From the NCBI RefSeq assembly GCF_029714945.1, contig NZ_CP121634.1:558001-622000 (forward strand): a DNA stretch of 64,000 bases, written 5' to 3'. Every line of letters begins with the position of its first letter. Positions within the stretch are counted from its first letter, which is position 1. The notes below the pieces were generated by a model. It was not told the DNA's origin. It made no database searches and worked only from the letters and a program-made list of their open reading frames with translations. The translations under genes and the position numbers were made by a program. This stretch comes from Bradyrhizobium sp. CIAT3101 (lineage in GTDB: Bacteria > Pseudomonadota > Alphaproteobacteria > Rhizobiales > Xanthobacteraceae). Positions 53,237 through 62,213 of the stretch are shown here, one piece after another.

Positions 53237-53923
53237 CTAGCGGGCTGGCGTGCGGACCAGGCTGTCGACGACGCCCGAGCCCTCGGCGACCAGATCCTGG
53301 CCGCTCATCCAGACATCGCCGCTCGCGATCTTCCGCCGCATCATGGCAAGCCAGGCCGGGTTGACGCCGCGGATGTCGAAATCGGTGTGGAAGAAATCGT
53401 CAGTGATCGCGGTCTCGAGGGTCTTGACCATTTGCGAGACGGCAGCTCGCTCGGAGTCACTGAACTCTTTCCGCTTCAGATTTTCCTTGGCGCTCCGATC
53501 CAGGCTGACCTGGTGAAACATGAAATAGGCTTCGGGATCGGCGTTGCGCTCGCGGCCTGTGAGAAAGATCGGAACGCACATGGAGGCGCAGACGCCGGCC
53601 TTCTCGACCAGGGTGTCGATCGCCCGGTCGCGTGTGCGGATCGCGGCGACGACCTTGCGCCCGTGCTCGACCGAGCCGCCCGGCGAATTGAGAATGAGGA
53701 CGAGGTTGCGTCGATCCGCCTTGTAACGATCGAGCGCCGCAGCGACACGTTCGCTCATCGGCTCCTGCACCGGCCCGCTCCAGCCCAGCACGATGCGGTC
53801 CGGCTCCTCGCGCACGGACAGGGTTTGCCGAGATGCCACGTCGCCGGAGCCCGAGGGCAATTGGAAGTAGCCCCAGACGAGCAGGATGCCGCCGATCCAG
53901 ACCAGGGTCTTGAGCAGTGTCAC
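53237..53923 (-). CDS. ClpP/SppA-fold periplasmic protein
   Basis: A 228-residue protein with one N-terminal hydrophobic helix (about 3-20) and a ClpP-crotonase-type domain. Key segments are LILNSPGGSVEHGRKVVAAIR (oxyanion Gly-Gly), VCASMCVPIFLTG (possible nucleophile Ser between two cysteines) and AYFMFHQVSLDRSA (possible catalytic His). This matches the poorly characterised ClpP-like predicted periplasmic proteins of Rhizobiales. Start is GTG 53923. It follows the gene at 53938 by 14 bp and is likely co-transcribed with it. Confidence 0.8.
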   Translation of the reverse strand: MTLLKTLVWIGGILLVWGYFQLPSGSGDVASRQTLSVREEPDRIVLGWSGPVQEPMSERVAAALDRYKADRRNLVLILNSPGGSVEHGRKVVAAIRTRDRAIDTLVEKAGVCASMCVPIFLTGRERNADPEAYFMFHQVSLDRSAKENLKRKEFSDSERAAVSQMVKTLETAITDDFFHTDFDIRGVNPAWLAMMRRKIASGDVWMSGQDLVAEGSGVVDSLVRTPAR

Positions 53924-53937
53924 GGCGCAAGACGCCT

Positions 53938-54489
53938 TTATGGATTGAATGAATTGAGTGCGCGCCAGAATAGGAGCAGCGCAGTGAAATCAAACAGGGC
54001 CAGCATGCCCGCCAGGACAACAAACGACAGCGTACGATTCCAGAGCTTGGTCTCCGCGGCGTAGAAGATCGAGACCGCCGAGCGGTCGGTCGTCGAGCGC
54101 ACCGGCACCAGGGCTTCGCCGCCACCGCTCGAAAAAAGCATCATGAAGCTGTGAGGGATCGGCGCCTGATCAGGCCTGGCGACCGATTTGATCTTGGCGT
54201 TGCAGGTGGTGATCACGAAGTTCAATCGTTCGCACTTCCCATCCGTGACCTGCAGATCGTACGCCGGCTGCCAGGTCCCGGCCAACCGATGGTCGCGCCA
54301 GAGGTCCGGACCATAGCTGACCAGGTGGAAGTAAAGCCCTGCGCTGCAAGCCACCAGGATGATGAACCAGCGAAGCGGGCTGCCACCGCCGGCCATCTCA
54401 TTGGCCACCGGGCTTGAAGTGACGGTCGCGCCGGCATTGACTGCCTGTGCAGCCGCACCAACTCCGGATTGACGCTTGCCGAACGCCAT
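53938..54489 (-). CDS. Hypothetical membrane protein
   Basis: A 183-residue protein with two membrane helices, one near residues 40-58 (RWFIILVACSAGLYFHLVSYG) and one near the C-terminus (about 150-175, LSFVVLAGMLALFDFTALLLFW). They flank an extracytoplasmic domain of about 90 residues with two cysteines (DGKCERLNFVITTCNAK). A strong GGGAG ribosome site sets the start at 54489. It precedes the ClpP-fold gene by 14 bp, and the two may work together in the periplasm. Family not recognised. Confidence 0.75.
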   Translation of the reverse strand: MAFGKRQSGVGAAAQAVNAGATVTSSPVANEMAGGGSPLRWFIILVACSAGLYFHLVSYGPDLWRDHRLAGTWQPAYDLQVTDGKCERLNFVITTCNAKIKSVARPDQAPIPHSFMMLFSSGGGEALVPVRSTTDRSAVSIFYAAETKLWNRTLSFVVLAGMLALFDFTALLLFWRALNSFNP

Positions 54490-54598
54490 TGCGGTAACTC
54501 CCGACATGCAGATCGGCTGCAATCTAGGGATGCAACCCATAAGATTGGCCTAAAACGTATCGGCAAATTCTCAGGATACGGACGTCGATGGCGCGCGA

Positions 54599-54784
54599 TC
54601 AGGGCTCGTCGGGATCGCCGACCAGTCCACGCAGCTGCTCGATGTCAATGATCGAACCTTCGAAGGTCGAAACCACCGGCTCCAGCGATTGATCGTCGCC
54701 GAGCAGCCTGTCGACCGTGCTCACCACGTCCGAGGCACTGCGCGCGACGACCGTCAGCGATCCAACTTTGACGAGGAAGGGCAA
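54599..54784 (-). CDS. Small hypothetical protein (61 residues)
   Basis: A 61-codon frame starting at TTG 54784 with GGAG about 9 bp upstream. The translation (KVGSLTVVARSASDVVSTVDRLLGDDQ...) looks like a compact alpha/beta protein with normal local codon use and no low-complexity shadow character. No close overlap with another gene. The non-ATG start and short length keep confidence moderate. Confidence 0.45.
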   Translation of the reverse strand: MPFLVKVGSLTVVARSASDVVSTVDRLLGDDQSLEPVVSTFEGSIIDIEQLRGLVGDPDEP

Positions 54785-55111
54785 GCGCTACTCCGGCATC
54801 CGCAGGCCAGGCGAGGCCGGCCGTTCGCTCATGGGCGAACGGTCGAGACCGAGCGGCCCGGCTGCTGCGGCCAGGCACTCTTGCAAGGATCGGCCTTGTC
54901 CGAACCGTCGTCGCGTCTGCATCGGGAGCTTCCCAAACTCCCTGCCCGGCTCGAACTATACCCGGTGACGTCAATCTCGCAACCCATTGTTTTCAAAAGA
55001 GTATTCTACTCATAAGCCGATTTTCAGGGAGATTGGGGAACTTTAGCCAAATGAGTGAATTGAGTAGTTTACTAACCCAGCAGCATCCAGCCCACTGCAG
55101 CGAGAAAGGCC
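54785..55111. other. Intergenic region
   Basis: A 327-bp gap between divergent small genes. The part from about 54990 to 55080 is AT-rich and probably promoter DNA for the ribbon-helix-helix gene at 55112. I see no convincing gene or operator in it. Confidence 0.35.
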
Positions 55112-55357
55112 ATGCAGGATCTCCGCGGAGAACGTCTTCAAATCATGCTCACCCCGGAAGAGCTTTCGCTCATTGATGATTTCAGGTTTGCCCACCGCAT
55201 GCCGACCCGGGCGGCGGCGATTCGGGAGCTGCTCAAGCTGGGGCTCGCCGCCAAGCCGGTGCAGGCCGATGGCAGCCGCTCCAGCCATTACGGTCTGTTC
55301 GACCGCGGACCGGATGGACACAAGCCGAGCGGCGAGGGCAACCAGGAGCCGGGCTAG
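55112..55357 (+). CDS. Small ribbon-helix-helix-like protein
   Basis: An 81-residue protein. Residues about 8-45 (RLQIMLTPEELSLIDDFRFAHRMPTRAAAIRELLKLGL) match the strand-helix-helix pattern of MetJ/Arc-type DNA-binding proteins. The C-terminal tail is Gly/Ser-rich and disordered. GAAAGG lies just upstream of the ATG. No toxin gene is adjacent, so it is either a stand-alone regulator or an orphan antitoxin-like protein. Confidence 0.7.
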   Translation: MQDLRGERLQIMLTPEELSLIDDFRFAHRMPTRAAAIRELLKLGLAAKPVQADGSRSSHYGLFDRGPDGHKPSGEGNQEPG

Positions 55358-55492
55358 TCCAGCCAGATTAGTCCAGTCACGCGCGCTCATGCCGGCACGC
55401 GCGTTCAGCGTTCGCTCAGACAGGTGCGGTTACATCAGTCTCGATCTTCCGCACCTTGTATTCGCGCGGCGTTTCCATATCTCACTGGCATG

Positions 55493-55750
55493 ATGCAGCT
55501 CACTCTCGTTCAGGACCAGGCGATACAGGCGTTGATGGCAGGCGCCGTCGGCGCCGACACATTCGATCGCCTCTTTGCAGGCATCCGTTTCGACAGGCTC
55601 GACGGTACGATGCTCTATGCCTTCGCCAAGGACGAGGAGATCGCATCCGACATCGAGGACGGTTATTCGATCTACATTGCCGCTGTCGCATCGCGTGTGC
55701 TGAAGCGCCAGGTCGATGTCGTCGTCGTGATGCCGAAGGTCCTGCAGTAG
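55493..55750 (+). CDS. Small hypothetical protein
   Basis: An 85-residue protein starting at the second of two adjacent ATG codons (55490 and 55493). It is soluble and helical then strand-like (QDQAIQALMAGAVGADTFDRLFAGIRF ... EEIASDIEDGYSIYIAAVASRVLKRQVDVVVVMPKVLQ). No signal peptide or known motif. No strong ribosome site is visible, which lowers confidence. It lies 98 bp before the GMC oxidoreductase. Confidence 0.5.
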   Translation: MQLTLVQDQAIQALMAGAVGADTFDRLFAGIRFDRLDGTMLYAFAKDEEIASDIEDGYSIYIAAVASRVLKRQVDVVVVMPKVLQ

Positions 55751-55848
55751 ATAACCCCGACAGCGCACGCAGACCGACTGGCGCAGGCGTGACCTCCGCC
55801 TCAAACCACGCTACCCTCTTGGGACAAGAACAAGAGGAAACGCCAATC

Positions 55849-57546
55849 GTGTACGACTACATTATCGTGGGCGGCGGCTCGGCGGGGTCCGTGCTGGCCC
55901 ACCGGCTCTCCGCGAAGAGCGCCAACAAGGTCCTGCTGTGCGAAGCCGGACAGGACACACCACCCGGCAATGAACCCGCCGAAATCCGCGACAGCTATCC
56001 CGGCACCGCCTATTTCGATCCGCGCTTCCACTGGACGGAATTGAAGGTCACGACGCAGGTCGTCAGCCACAACAATCCGAACGAAGCGCGTCCGCCCCTC
56101 CGCAAATACGAGCAGGCGCGCGTGCTCGGCGGCGGCTCCTCGATCAACGGCCAGATGGCCAATCGCGGCGCACCGACCGACTACGACGAATGGGACGCGC
56201 GCGGGGCCTCCGGCTGGACCTGGAACGACGTGCTGCCGTTCTTCAAGAAGGTCGAGCGCGACCTCGATTTCGACGGCCCGTATCACGGCAAGGACGGCCG
56301 CATTCCCGTGCGCCGCATTCCGCGCGAGCACTGGACCCGGCATTCGCAGGCCTTCGCCGATGCCTTCGATCAGGCCGGCCATCGATATCTGCCGGATCAG
56401 AACGGCGAATTTGTCGACGGTTATTTCCCGGTGACGCATTCCAACCAGGCCGAGCAGCGCGTCTCGGCCGCGATGGGCTATCTCGATCGCGACACGCGCA
56501 AGCGTTCGAACCTGACGGTCTCCACCCACACGCAGGTGAGAGAGCTGATCTTCGACCGCACGCAATGCGTCGGCGTGAAGGCCGTCGTCGACGGTCGCGC
56601 GCAGGAATTCCGCGGACGCGAGATCATTCTCTCCTCTGGTGCCATCCATTCGCCGGCGCATCTGTTGCGCGCCGGCATCGGCCCGGTCGGCCACCTCAAG
56701 GATATGGGCATCCCGGTGCGGATGGGGCTCGCCGGCGTCGGCCAGCGCCTGATGGATCATCCTTCGATCTCGCTGTCGTCCTTCGTCCGCCGCGGCGCGC
56801 GCATGAACGAGCACACGCGGCGCCACATGCAGCTTGGCCTGCGTTATTCGTCGGGCCTCGCGGGCGTGCCGAAGGGCGACATGTTCGTCGTGCTGCTCAG
56901 CAAGTCCGCCTGGCATGCGGTCGGGGAGCAGATCGGCTCGCTGCTGACCTTCGTCAACAAGACCTATTCGGAGACCGGGCAGGTCAAGCTTGCCTCGCGC
57001 GATCCGGCGGCCGAACCGATCGTCGAGTTCAATCTCCTGTCCGACCGGCGCGATCTCGAGCGCCTGATGAGCGGCTTCCGCAAGATGGCGGCCATCCAGA
57101 TGAGCGACATCGTGAAGACGGTGACGGACAAGCCGTTTCCGGCCGCCTATACCGACAAGGTCCGCAAGATCGGCGTGGTCAACATCCGGAACAGGATCTT
57201 GACCAGGATCGCCGCGACGCTGATGGACGGGCCGGCGGCGCTGCGCCACTACATGATCGACAATTTCGTCGTCGAAGGCTTCACCTTCGACCAGGTGATC
57301 AACGACGACGAGGCGCTGGAAGCCTTCGTGCGCAAGGCGACCATCGGCGTATGGCACGCCTCGTGCTCATGCCGCATGGGCCGGGCCGACGATCCGATGG
57401 CGGTGGTCGATGCCCAGGGCCGCGTCAAAGGCATCCAGGGCCTGCGCGTCGTCGACGCCTCGATCTTCCCGGTGGTGCCGTGCGCCAACACCAATTTTCC
57501 GGTGCTGATGTCGGCGGAGAAGATTGCGGCCGCGATGATGGGGTGA
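55849..57546 (+). CDS. GMC-family FAD-dependent oxidoreductase (choline/alcohol dehydrogenase-like)
   Basis: A 565-residue flavoenzyme. It begins YDYIIVGGGSAGSVLAHRLS (FAD Rossmann motif), has the GMC signature 1 region ARVLGGGSSINGQMANRG and signature 2 around ILSSGAIHSPAHLLRAGIGP. The C-terminal active-site segment VWHASCSCRMGRADDPMAVVD carries the conserved His, with a second active-site Asn in CANTNFPVLMSAEKIA. It would oxidise an alcohol to an aldehyde; the substrate is not evident. The GTG start at 55849 is supported by AGAGGAA about 9 bp upstream. Confidence 0.92.
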   Translation: MYDYIIVGGGSAGSVLAHRLSAKSANKVLLCEAGQDTPPGNEPAEIRDSYPGTAYFDPRFHWTELKVTTQVVSHNNPNEARPPLRKYEQARVLGGGSSINGQMANRGAPTDYDEWDARGASGWTWNDVLPFFKKVERDLDFDGPYHGKDGRIPVRRIPREHWTRHSQAFADAFDQAGHRYLPDQNGEFVDGYFPVTHSNQAEQRVSAAMGYLDRDTRKRSNLTVSTHTQVRELIFDRTQCVGVKAVVDGRAQEFRGREIILSSGAIHSPAHLLRAGIGPVGHLKDMGIPVRMGLAGVGQRLMDHPSISLSSFVRRGARMNEHTRRHMQLGLRYSSGLAGVPKGDMFVVLLSKSAWHAVGEQIGSLLTFVNKTYSETGQVKLASRDPAAEPIVEFNLLSDRRDLERLMSGFRKMAAIQMSDIVKTVTDKPFPAAYTDKVRKIGVVNIRNRILTRIAATLMDGPAALRHYMIDNFVVEGFTFDQVINDDEALEAFVRKATIGVWHASCSCRMGRADDPMAVVDAQGRVKGIQGLRVVDASIFPVVPCANTNFPVLMSAEKIAAAMMG

Positions 57547-57550
57547 TCTC

Positions 57551-57635
57551 GTAGGGTGGGCAAAGGCGCGCCCTTCGCGCGCCGTGCCCACGATCCAGAG
57601 GTGGTGGGCACGCTTGCGCTTTGCCCACCCTACGG
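57551..57635. repeat. Palindromic element, GTAGGGTGGGCAAAG family (copy 2)
   Basis: GTAGGGTGGGCAAAGGCGCG at the left and CGCTTTGCCCACCCTACGG at the right are inverted, with inner CGTGCCCACG / GTGGGCACG arms. This closely matches the element at 45689-45786. It lies between convergent genes. Confidence 0.87.
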
Positions 57636-57665
57636 ATCTACCGATTTACGGATCCGGCGATTGCC

Positions 57666-59765
57666 TCACGCCGCCCGGAGATCGCCGACGAAGCGGTCGA
57701 CGTCGCGCTTGAGATCGTCCGACAGGCGCGCCAGCATCTTGGCGGAATCCAGCACTTCGCCGGCGGCGGCCCCCGTCTGGCCTGCGGCCTGCGAGACGCC
57801 GGAGATGTGCCGCGAGACTTCGTTGGTGCCTTGGGAAGCCTGCTGCACGTTGCGTGCGATCTCGCGCGTTGCGGCGCCCTGTTCCTCGACGGCGGCGGCG
57901 ATCGCAGCCGCGATCTCGTTGACGCGCTGGATGGTGGTGCCGATCGACTGGATCGCGGTCACCGACGACTTGGTCGCGCCCTGGATCGCGGCGACTTGAC
58001 CTGTGATCTCCTCGGTCGCTTTCGCCGTTTGGGTCGCGAGGTTCTTCACTTCGGATGCGACCACCGCAAAACCACGGCCGGCTTCGCCCGCGCGCGCCGC
58101 CTCGATGGTGGCGTTGAGCGCGAGCAGATTGGTCTGCTCGGCAATGCCGGTGATCAGCGCGACGACATCGCCGATGCGCTGGGCGGCATCGGCGAGCGCC
58201 TGCACCTCGGTATTGGTGCGATCGGCCTCGCTGGCGGCAGCGCCCGCAATGCTGGAGGATTCCGCGACCTGACGGCTGATCTCGGTGATCGAGGCCGAGA
58301 GCTCTTCGGTGGCCGCCGCAACGGTCTGAACGTTGGAGGAGGCATCGCCCGACAGGCTCGCGACCGAGGCCGCCTTGGACGAGCCCTGCTCGGCGGTCGA
58401 CGACATCGACTGCGCAGTGGCGTTGAGCTCGCCGGAGGCCGAGGCCAGCGTGTGCAGCGATTCCGTGACGGTCTTCTCGAACTGCTCGATCAAGCCGTCG
58501 ACGGCATGCTGGCGCCGCTCCTTGCGGCCCTGCTCCGCGGCCTGTTCCTCGGCGAGGCGATCGCCGGTGATCATGTTCTCCCTGAACACCGACACAGCAC
58601 GGGACATTTCCCCGATCTCGTCGCCGCGCTCGATGCCGGCGAGCTCGATCGCATAGTCACGCTCGGCAAGGGAGCGCATCGCCTGCGTCAGCTTGCGGAT
58701 CGGCGCGCTGACGCGGCGATTCACCAGGATGAAGCCGAACACTGTGATGGCGAGCGCGACCAGCATCATCCCGCCATTGAGCGCCAGGCTCCATTTCGCC
58801 GATGTCATCTGCCGACCGGCGCGGGCGACCATCTCGGCCAGCGCGACCTGACCGGCCTCGACGCTGTAATTGAGGATTGCGGTGTTGAGCTTGGAGAGAT
58901 CCTCGACCTTGATGTCGATGGTCTGGTTGTTGCTCAGCGCCTTGATGAAGCCCTGCTGGCGCTCGGTCATGGCGGCGGCCTCGCCCTGCTTCGAGCGCGC
59001 GATCACGTCGGTGAGGCTGGCGGGCGCATCAGGGCGCGCCGCGACGTCCAGCACCTGGCTCCAGGCCTGCTTGGCGCGGCCGGTGTCCTCGGCGGCGCCG
59101 ACCATGTCGGCGGCGCTCCACGGCTTGCCGGCTGCGGCTGCGGCTTCGAGACGGATGGCGACGGAGCCACCGTTCGCACGCGCCGCCCAGGCCGACTGCT
59201 TGATGCCGAGGAGATGATCGACCACGGGATCGGTGAGCTTGAGCGCGTTCTCGATCTCGCCGGTCAGCGCCAGAATGGCATCGAGATAATCCTGCGCGCC
59301 CTTGCGGAATTCGTCGCCGACCTTGGCGTCACGCGTGGCCTTCGGCTGATGGATGGCGCCTTCCGCCTTGGTCCGCAACGGCACGAGGGCGTCGTGGATC
59401 GCGACCAGCTTGCTGGTGCCGGCGGCCAGACGGGAATCGCTCACGCCCGCGAGACGCTCGAGCACGTTCTTGTAGGCGGCCTCCGACACGGCCCGGTTGG
59501 TGGCGATGCGGTCGTCGGCATTGGAATTGGCCGGGGCGTCCGCCACCAGCGCCGACAGGAAGGTGCCGCGCTCGAGCCGGAAGCCGAGCAGGGTCGCAAA
59601 CAGCTGCTGGTCGGTGCTGGCGAAGCGCTCGACCTTCTGCGCCGCGTTGTTGCGCTCGATGGCGCCGAACAGCCCGGTCGAGAGCTGCCCGACCAGGAAC
59701 AGGCCGAGGACGCCGATGATGGCGCCGAGAACCGAACGAATGGAGGGATTGCCGAACAATGCCAT
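57666..59765 (-). CDS. Methyl-accepting chemotaxis protein
   Basis: A 699-residue chemoreceptor. Helix 1 at about 11-33, a large helical periplasmic sensor (about 35-320), helix 2 at about 326-348, HAMP (about 349-402) and a long signalling coiled coil with the hairpin tip [20 protein letters not shown] and flanking methylation helices. The sensor domain is all-helical with an unusually long 280 residues, which suggests a helical-bundle rather than a Cache sensor. It may signal through the che proteins at 19.6-24.6 kb. Ligand unknown. Confidence 0.93.
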   Translation of the reverse strand: MALFGNPSIRSVLGAIIGVLGLFLVGQLSTGLFGAIERNNAAQKVERFASTDQQLFATLLGFRLERGTFLSALVADAPANSNADDRIATNRAVSEAAYKNVLERLAGVSDSRLAAGTSKLVAIHDALVPLRTKAEGAIHQPKATRDAKVGDEFRKGAQDYLDAILALTGEIENALKLTDPVVDHLLGIKQSAWAARANGGSVAIRLEAAAAAGKPWSAADMVGAAEDTGRAKQAWSQVLDVAARPDAPASLTDVIARSKQGEAAAMTERQQGFIKALSNNQTIDIKVEDLSKLNTAILNYSVEAGQVALAEMVARAGRQMTSAKWSLALNGGMMLVALAITVFGFILVNRRVSAPIRKLTQAMRSLAERDYAIELAGIERGDEIGEMSRAVSVFRENMITGDRLAEEQAAEQGRKERRQHAVDGLIEQFEKTVTESLHTLASASGELNATAQSMSSTAEQGSSKAASVASLSGDASSNVQTVAAATEELSASITEISRQVAESSSIAGAAASEADRTNTEVQALADAAQRIGDVVALITGIAEQTNLLALNATIEAARAGEAGRGFAVVASEVKNLATQTAKATEEITGQVAAIQGATKSSVTAIQSIGTTIQRVNEIAAAIAAAVEEQGAATREIARNVQQASQGTNEVSRHISGVSQAAGQTGAAAGEVLDSAKMLARLSDDLKRDVDRFVGDLRAA

Positions 59766-59919
59766 GGGGAGCGCCGGATCTCTGAATCTGAAAAAGATGC
59801 AGAAAAATACCGGCGTGCCCCTAAGATTTGGTTCACCACATCTACCCGGGTCCGCAGGCCGCGCGCGAGCGAGGCCCGATCGGTAGCCGGGGAGGGCTGG
59901 CTAGCTCAGGTCGCGCGGT

Positions 59920-60042
59920 TCATTTCGCCCGTCTGGCGGCCTGGATCTCGACGAACTCGGCGTCCGGATGCGTAACGATGGTCGTGAACATGATGCCGCT
60001 GATGATGAGCGACCAGGCGGTGTCCCAATAAATCCAAAACAC
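59920..60042 (-). CDS. 40-residue membrane microprotein
   Basis: A GTG-started frame of 40 codons. The start at 60042 has GGAGG 8 bp upstream. The translation is a single amphipathic-to-hydrophobic helix (VFWIYWDTAWSLIISGIMFTT) followed by a polar tail (HPDAEFVEIQAARRAK), a typical single-pass small membrane protein with the tail in the cytoplasm. The ribosome site lies in a 13-bp direct repeat (60046-60058 and 60061-60073). I do not recognise a family. Confidence 0.6.
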   Translation of the reverse strand: MFWIYWDTAWSLIISGIMFTTIVTHPDAEFVEIQAARRAK

Positions 60043-60045
60043 TTT

Positions 60046-60073
60046 CCAGCCTCCGTTTTGCCAGCCTCCGTTT
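60046..60073 (-). promoter_or_regulatory. Duplicated ribosome-binding segment
   Basis: CCAGCCTCCGTTT occurs twice in tandem with a 15-bp period. On the minus strand this gives AAACGGAGGCTGG twice, so two GGAGG ribosome sites precede the GTG of the microprotein at 60042. Only the nearer one is at normal spacing. Confidence 0.6.
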
Positions 60074-60173
60074 GGCGTCCTCCGCCCGCGGGACCGGAGT
60101 AACGGCGCGACAAGGCTGCCGTTCCCTGGAGATCCCGTGGCCGGGCCTCGGCTCGAGCAGGAGCCGACGAAGC

Positions 60174-60365
60174 TTAGCGCTTTCTGGTGTTGGTCGGCGA
60201 TACCTTGCGATCGGTTTGATCGGCCTGACCGGTGTGGCGCTTTGCCACGACGTCTTCATCCCGCGGGCCTTCACGCGGGCGCGGCGGCGGCTTGGGCTGG
60301 CCGGACTGGCCGCCGTGCTTGCCGCCCATATCGGGTTTGCCTTCGAGGTCGTTTTCGCGGGGCAT
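60174..60365 (-). CDS. Small disordered hypothetical protein
   Basis: A 63-residue, highly charged protein (PRENDLEGKPDMGGKHGGQSGQPKPPPRPREG ... VSPTNTRKR) rich in Gly, Pro, Lys and Arg with no hydrophobic core. Such short disordered proteins are common in bradyrhizobia. No strong ribosome site precedes the ATG at 60365, so it may be non-coding. Confidence 0.45.
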   Translation of the reverse strand: MPRENDLEGKPDMGGKHGGQSGQPKPPPRPREGPRDEDVVAKRHTGQADQTDRKVSPTNTRKR

Positions 60366-60496
60366 GCCGGGTCAATGCGCGCGGCCGGCAATGGTTCTTA
60401 ATTAACCCGCACGGTGTTCGGCTGTGAACGAGTTCATACGCTCGCCGCCTTTTGCAGTGCAGGATGGCCGAACCCTGGACGGACGGATTTGGCCTG

Positions 60497-60634
60497 ATGC
60501 GGAAGCAACTCGTCGCCTGGACTATTCTGACCTCGGCCCTGGTCGCGGTCGCGGTCTGGACCGTGCTCGGCCCGCCCGACCGTCCCGCCGGCCCGCATCT
60601 GCCCTCGCGCGACCTGACGGCTGCGGTGCGTTAA
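60497..60634 (+). CDS. Small membrane or secreted protein
   Basis: A 45-residue frame: RKQ, then a hydrophobic helix (LVAWTILTSALVAVAVWTVLG), then a polar Pro-rich tail. This is the form of a single-pass membrane protein or a signal-anchor. No clear ribosome site is visible, so confidence is modest. It lies upstream of the lactonase-family gene on the same strand. Confidence 0.4.
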   Translation: MRKQLVAWTILTSALVAVAVWTVLGPPDRPAGPHLPSRDLTAAVR

Positions 60635-60757
60635 CGCCCGCAACCGCACCGATACAATTTCGGCATCGATCGATCCCAATTGGATTTTGGTACAGCGGAA
60701 CACGAGCCGCTATCTTCTGCCGCAAAACAACGACCCCACACCGGCCGGAGGACGCTC

Positions 60758-61900
60758 ATGATCAGACCGACGCGCACCGCATCCCGCGCTGCGACGACCA
60801 CCACACTCTTCACCGCTCTTGTCGCCTCTCTTGCCCTCGTTTCCGGAGTCCGTGCCGGCATGGCCGAAACCTTCGCCTATGTCGGCAATGCCGACTCCAA
60901 CGACATCAGCGTGTTCAAGATCGCCGACAGCGGTGAGATGACGCCGGTGCAGACGGCCGCCTTCACCGGCGTCGAAAAGCCTGGCTCCTCCACGCCGCTT
61001 GCGATCACGCCGGACCATCGCGTGCTGATCGCCGGCGTCCGCTCGCAGCCGTTCCTCGCGGTGAGCTTTGCGATCGATCCCAAGACGGGTCTCCTCAGCC
61101 ATATCGGCAACGGGCCGCTCGCCGACAGCATGGCCAACATCGCCACCGACCGCGGCGGCAAGGTGCTGTTCAGCGCCTCCTATGGCGGCAACAAGGTCGC
61201 GCTGAATCCGCTTCAGGCCAACGGCGTCGTCGCCGAGCCGAAGCAGGTGATCCCGACCGGGCTGAATGCACATGCCTTCCTGCCCTCGCCCGACAACCGT
61301 TTCGTGTTCGCGACCAATCTCGGTTCGGACCAGGTGTTGAGCTTTGCGTTCGATGCCGCTGCGGGCACGCTGACGCCGAGCGATCCTCCGTCGATCAAGA
61401 CGCCGGAGAAATCCGGGCCGCGGCACTTCGTGTTCCATCCCAACGGCAAGTTCGTCTATCTCATCCACGAGCTGAACGGCGACGTCGCAGCCTACAGCTA
61501 TGAAGCCAAGAGCGGAGCCTGGGACGAGGTTCAGCGCACCACTGCATTGCCTGAAGGCTTCAACGGAAAGGACTCTAGTCAAAAGCCTTGGGCGGCCGAC
61601 ATCCACATCACCCCGGACGGCCGCTTCCTCTACGCGTCCGAGCGCACCACCAACACGCTCACCGCCTACAAGGTCGATGCATCAACCGGCAAGCTGACCA
61701 CGATCGGCAGCGTGCCGACCGAGAAGCAGCCGCGCGGCTTCAACATCGATCCGACCGGCCGCTACCTCGCCGCGGTCGGCGAGCTGTCCGACGGCATGAC
61801 GGTCTACGCCATCGACCAGAGCAGCGGCGCACTCAGCAAGCTGAAATCCTACCCCACCGGCAAGAAGCCGAACTGGGTGGAGTTCTTGACGCTGAACTGA
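60758..61900 (+). CDS. Lactonase-family beta-propeller protein (YncE / 6-phosphogluconolactonase-like), secreted
   Basis: A 380-residue protein with a signal peptide (about 1-35, ending SGVRAGMA) and a seven-bladed propeller. Landmarks: TFAYVGNADSNDISVFKI at the mature N-terminus, LNAHAFLPSPDNRFVFATNLGSDQV, GPRHFVFHPNGKFVYLIHELNGDVAAYSY, WAADIHITPDGRFLYASERTTNTLTAYKV and PRGFNIDPTGRYLAAVGELSDGMTVYAID. The propeller repeats and the His/Glu motifs match the Pgl/3-carboxymuconate cyclase family. Because it is exported, cytosolic 6-phosphogluconate metabolism is unlikely. GGAGG lies about 9 bp upstream. Confidence 0.88.
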   Translation: MIRPTRTASRAATTTTLFTALVASLALVSGVRAGMAETFAYVGNADSNDISVFKIADSGEMTPVQTAAFTGVEKPGSSTPLAITPDHRVLIAGVRSQPFLAVSFAIDPKTGLLSHIGNGPLADSMANIATDRGGKVLFSASYGGNKVALNPLQANGVVAEPKQVIPTGLNAHAFLPSPDNRFVFATNLGSDQVLSFAFDAAAGTLTPSDPPSIKTPEKSGPRHFVFHPNGKFVYLIHELNGDVAAYSYEAKSGAWDEVQRTTALPEGFNGKDSSQKPWAADIHITPDGRFLYASERTTNTLTAYKVDASTGKLTTIGSVPTEKQPRGFNIDPTGRYLAAVGELSDGMTVYAIDQSSGALSKLKSYPTGKKPNWVEFLTLN

Positions 61901-61962
61901 GGCTCGTCCTCGTACCCTCGTCCAAGGCAGGGCTGTCGCCGTTGCGGGAAGCTCGCCTGTGG

Positions 61963-62097
61963 CCATCCTTCGAGACGCCCGCCTCCGGCGGGCCCTCAGG
62001 ATGAGGACGGAGTGTGTGGCGGCAATTGCAAGGGGGCGACGATGCTGCGGAGCCTCATCCTGAGGAGACCGCGGAGCGGTCGTCTCGAAGGACGAGG
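61963..62097. repeat. Palindromic intergenic element
   Basis: Left arm 61967-62005 (CCTTCGAGACGCCCGCC...CCTCAGGATGAGG) and right arm 62052-62091 (CCTCATCCTGAGG...GTCTCGAAGG) are imperfect inverted copies about 40 bp long. It lies in the 313-bp gap between two convergent genes; nothing else is seen in the gap. Confidence 0.78.
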
Positions 62098-62213
62098 CGC
62101 TCGCTCAGGCCTCGCCAAGCCCAAAGGCGATAGCCTTCCCCCACAAAGAGGGGGAGGGTACGAAGAGAACGTTGTTGCCGGCCGAACGCGGTACGACCTC
62201 GACCGGTCGTGCC

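Noticed and set aside
55456..55848. Upstream extension of the GMC oxidoreductase frame
   Set aside because: The FAD motif begins right after the GTG at 55849, which has its own ribosome site; the extension is Arg-rich shadow sequence.
57621..59975. A 784-codon frame antisense to the chemoreceptor gene
   Set aside because: The minus-strand frame encodes an unmistakable chemoreceptor. The plus-strand frame is Arg/Gly/Asp/His-rich without domain features, a normal consequence of GC-rich third positions.
37811..62097. Clustered palindromes considered as a CRISPR array or integron attC sites
   Set aside because: They are separated by kilobases and genes, differ in family, and lack uniform spacers or cassette structure.
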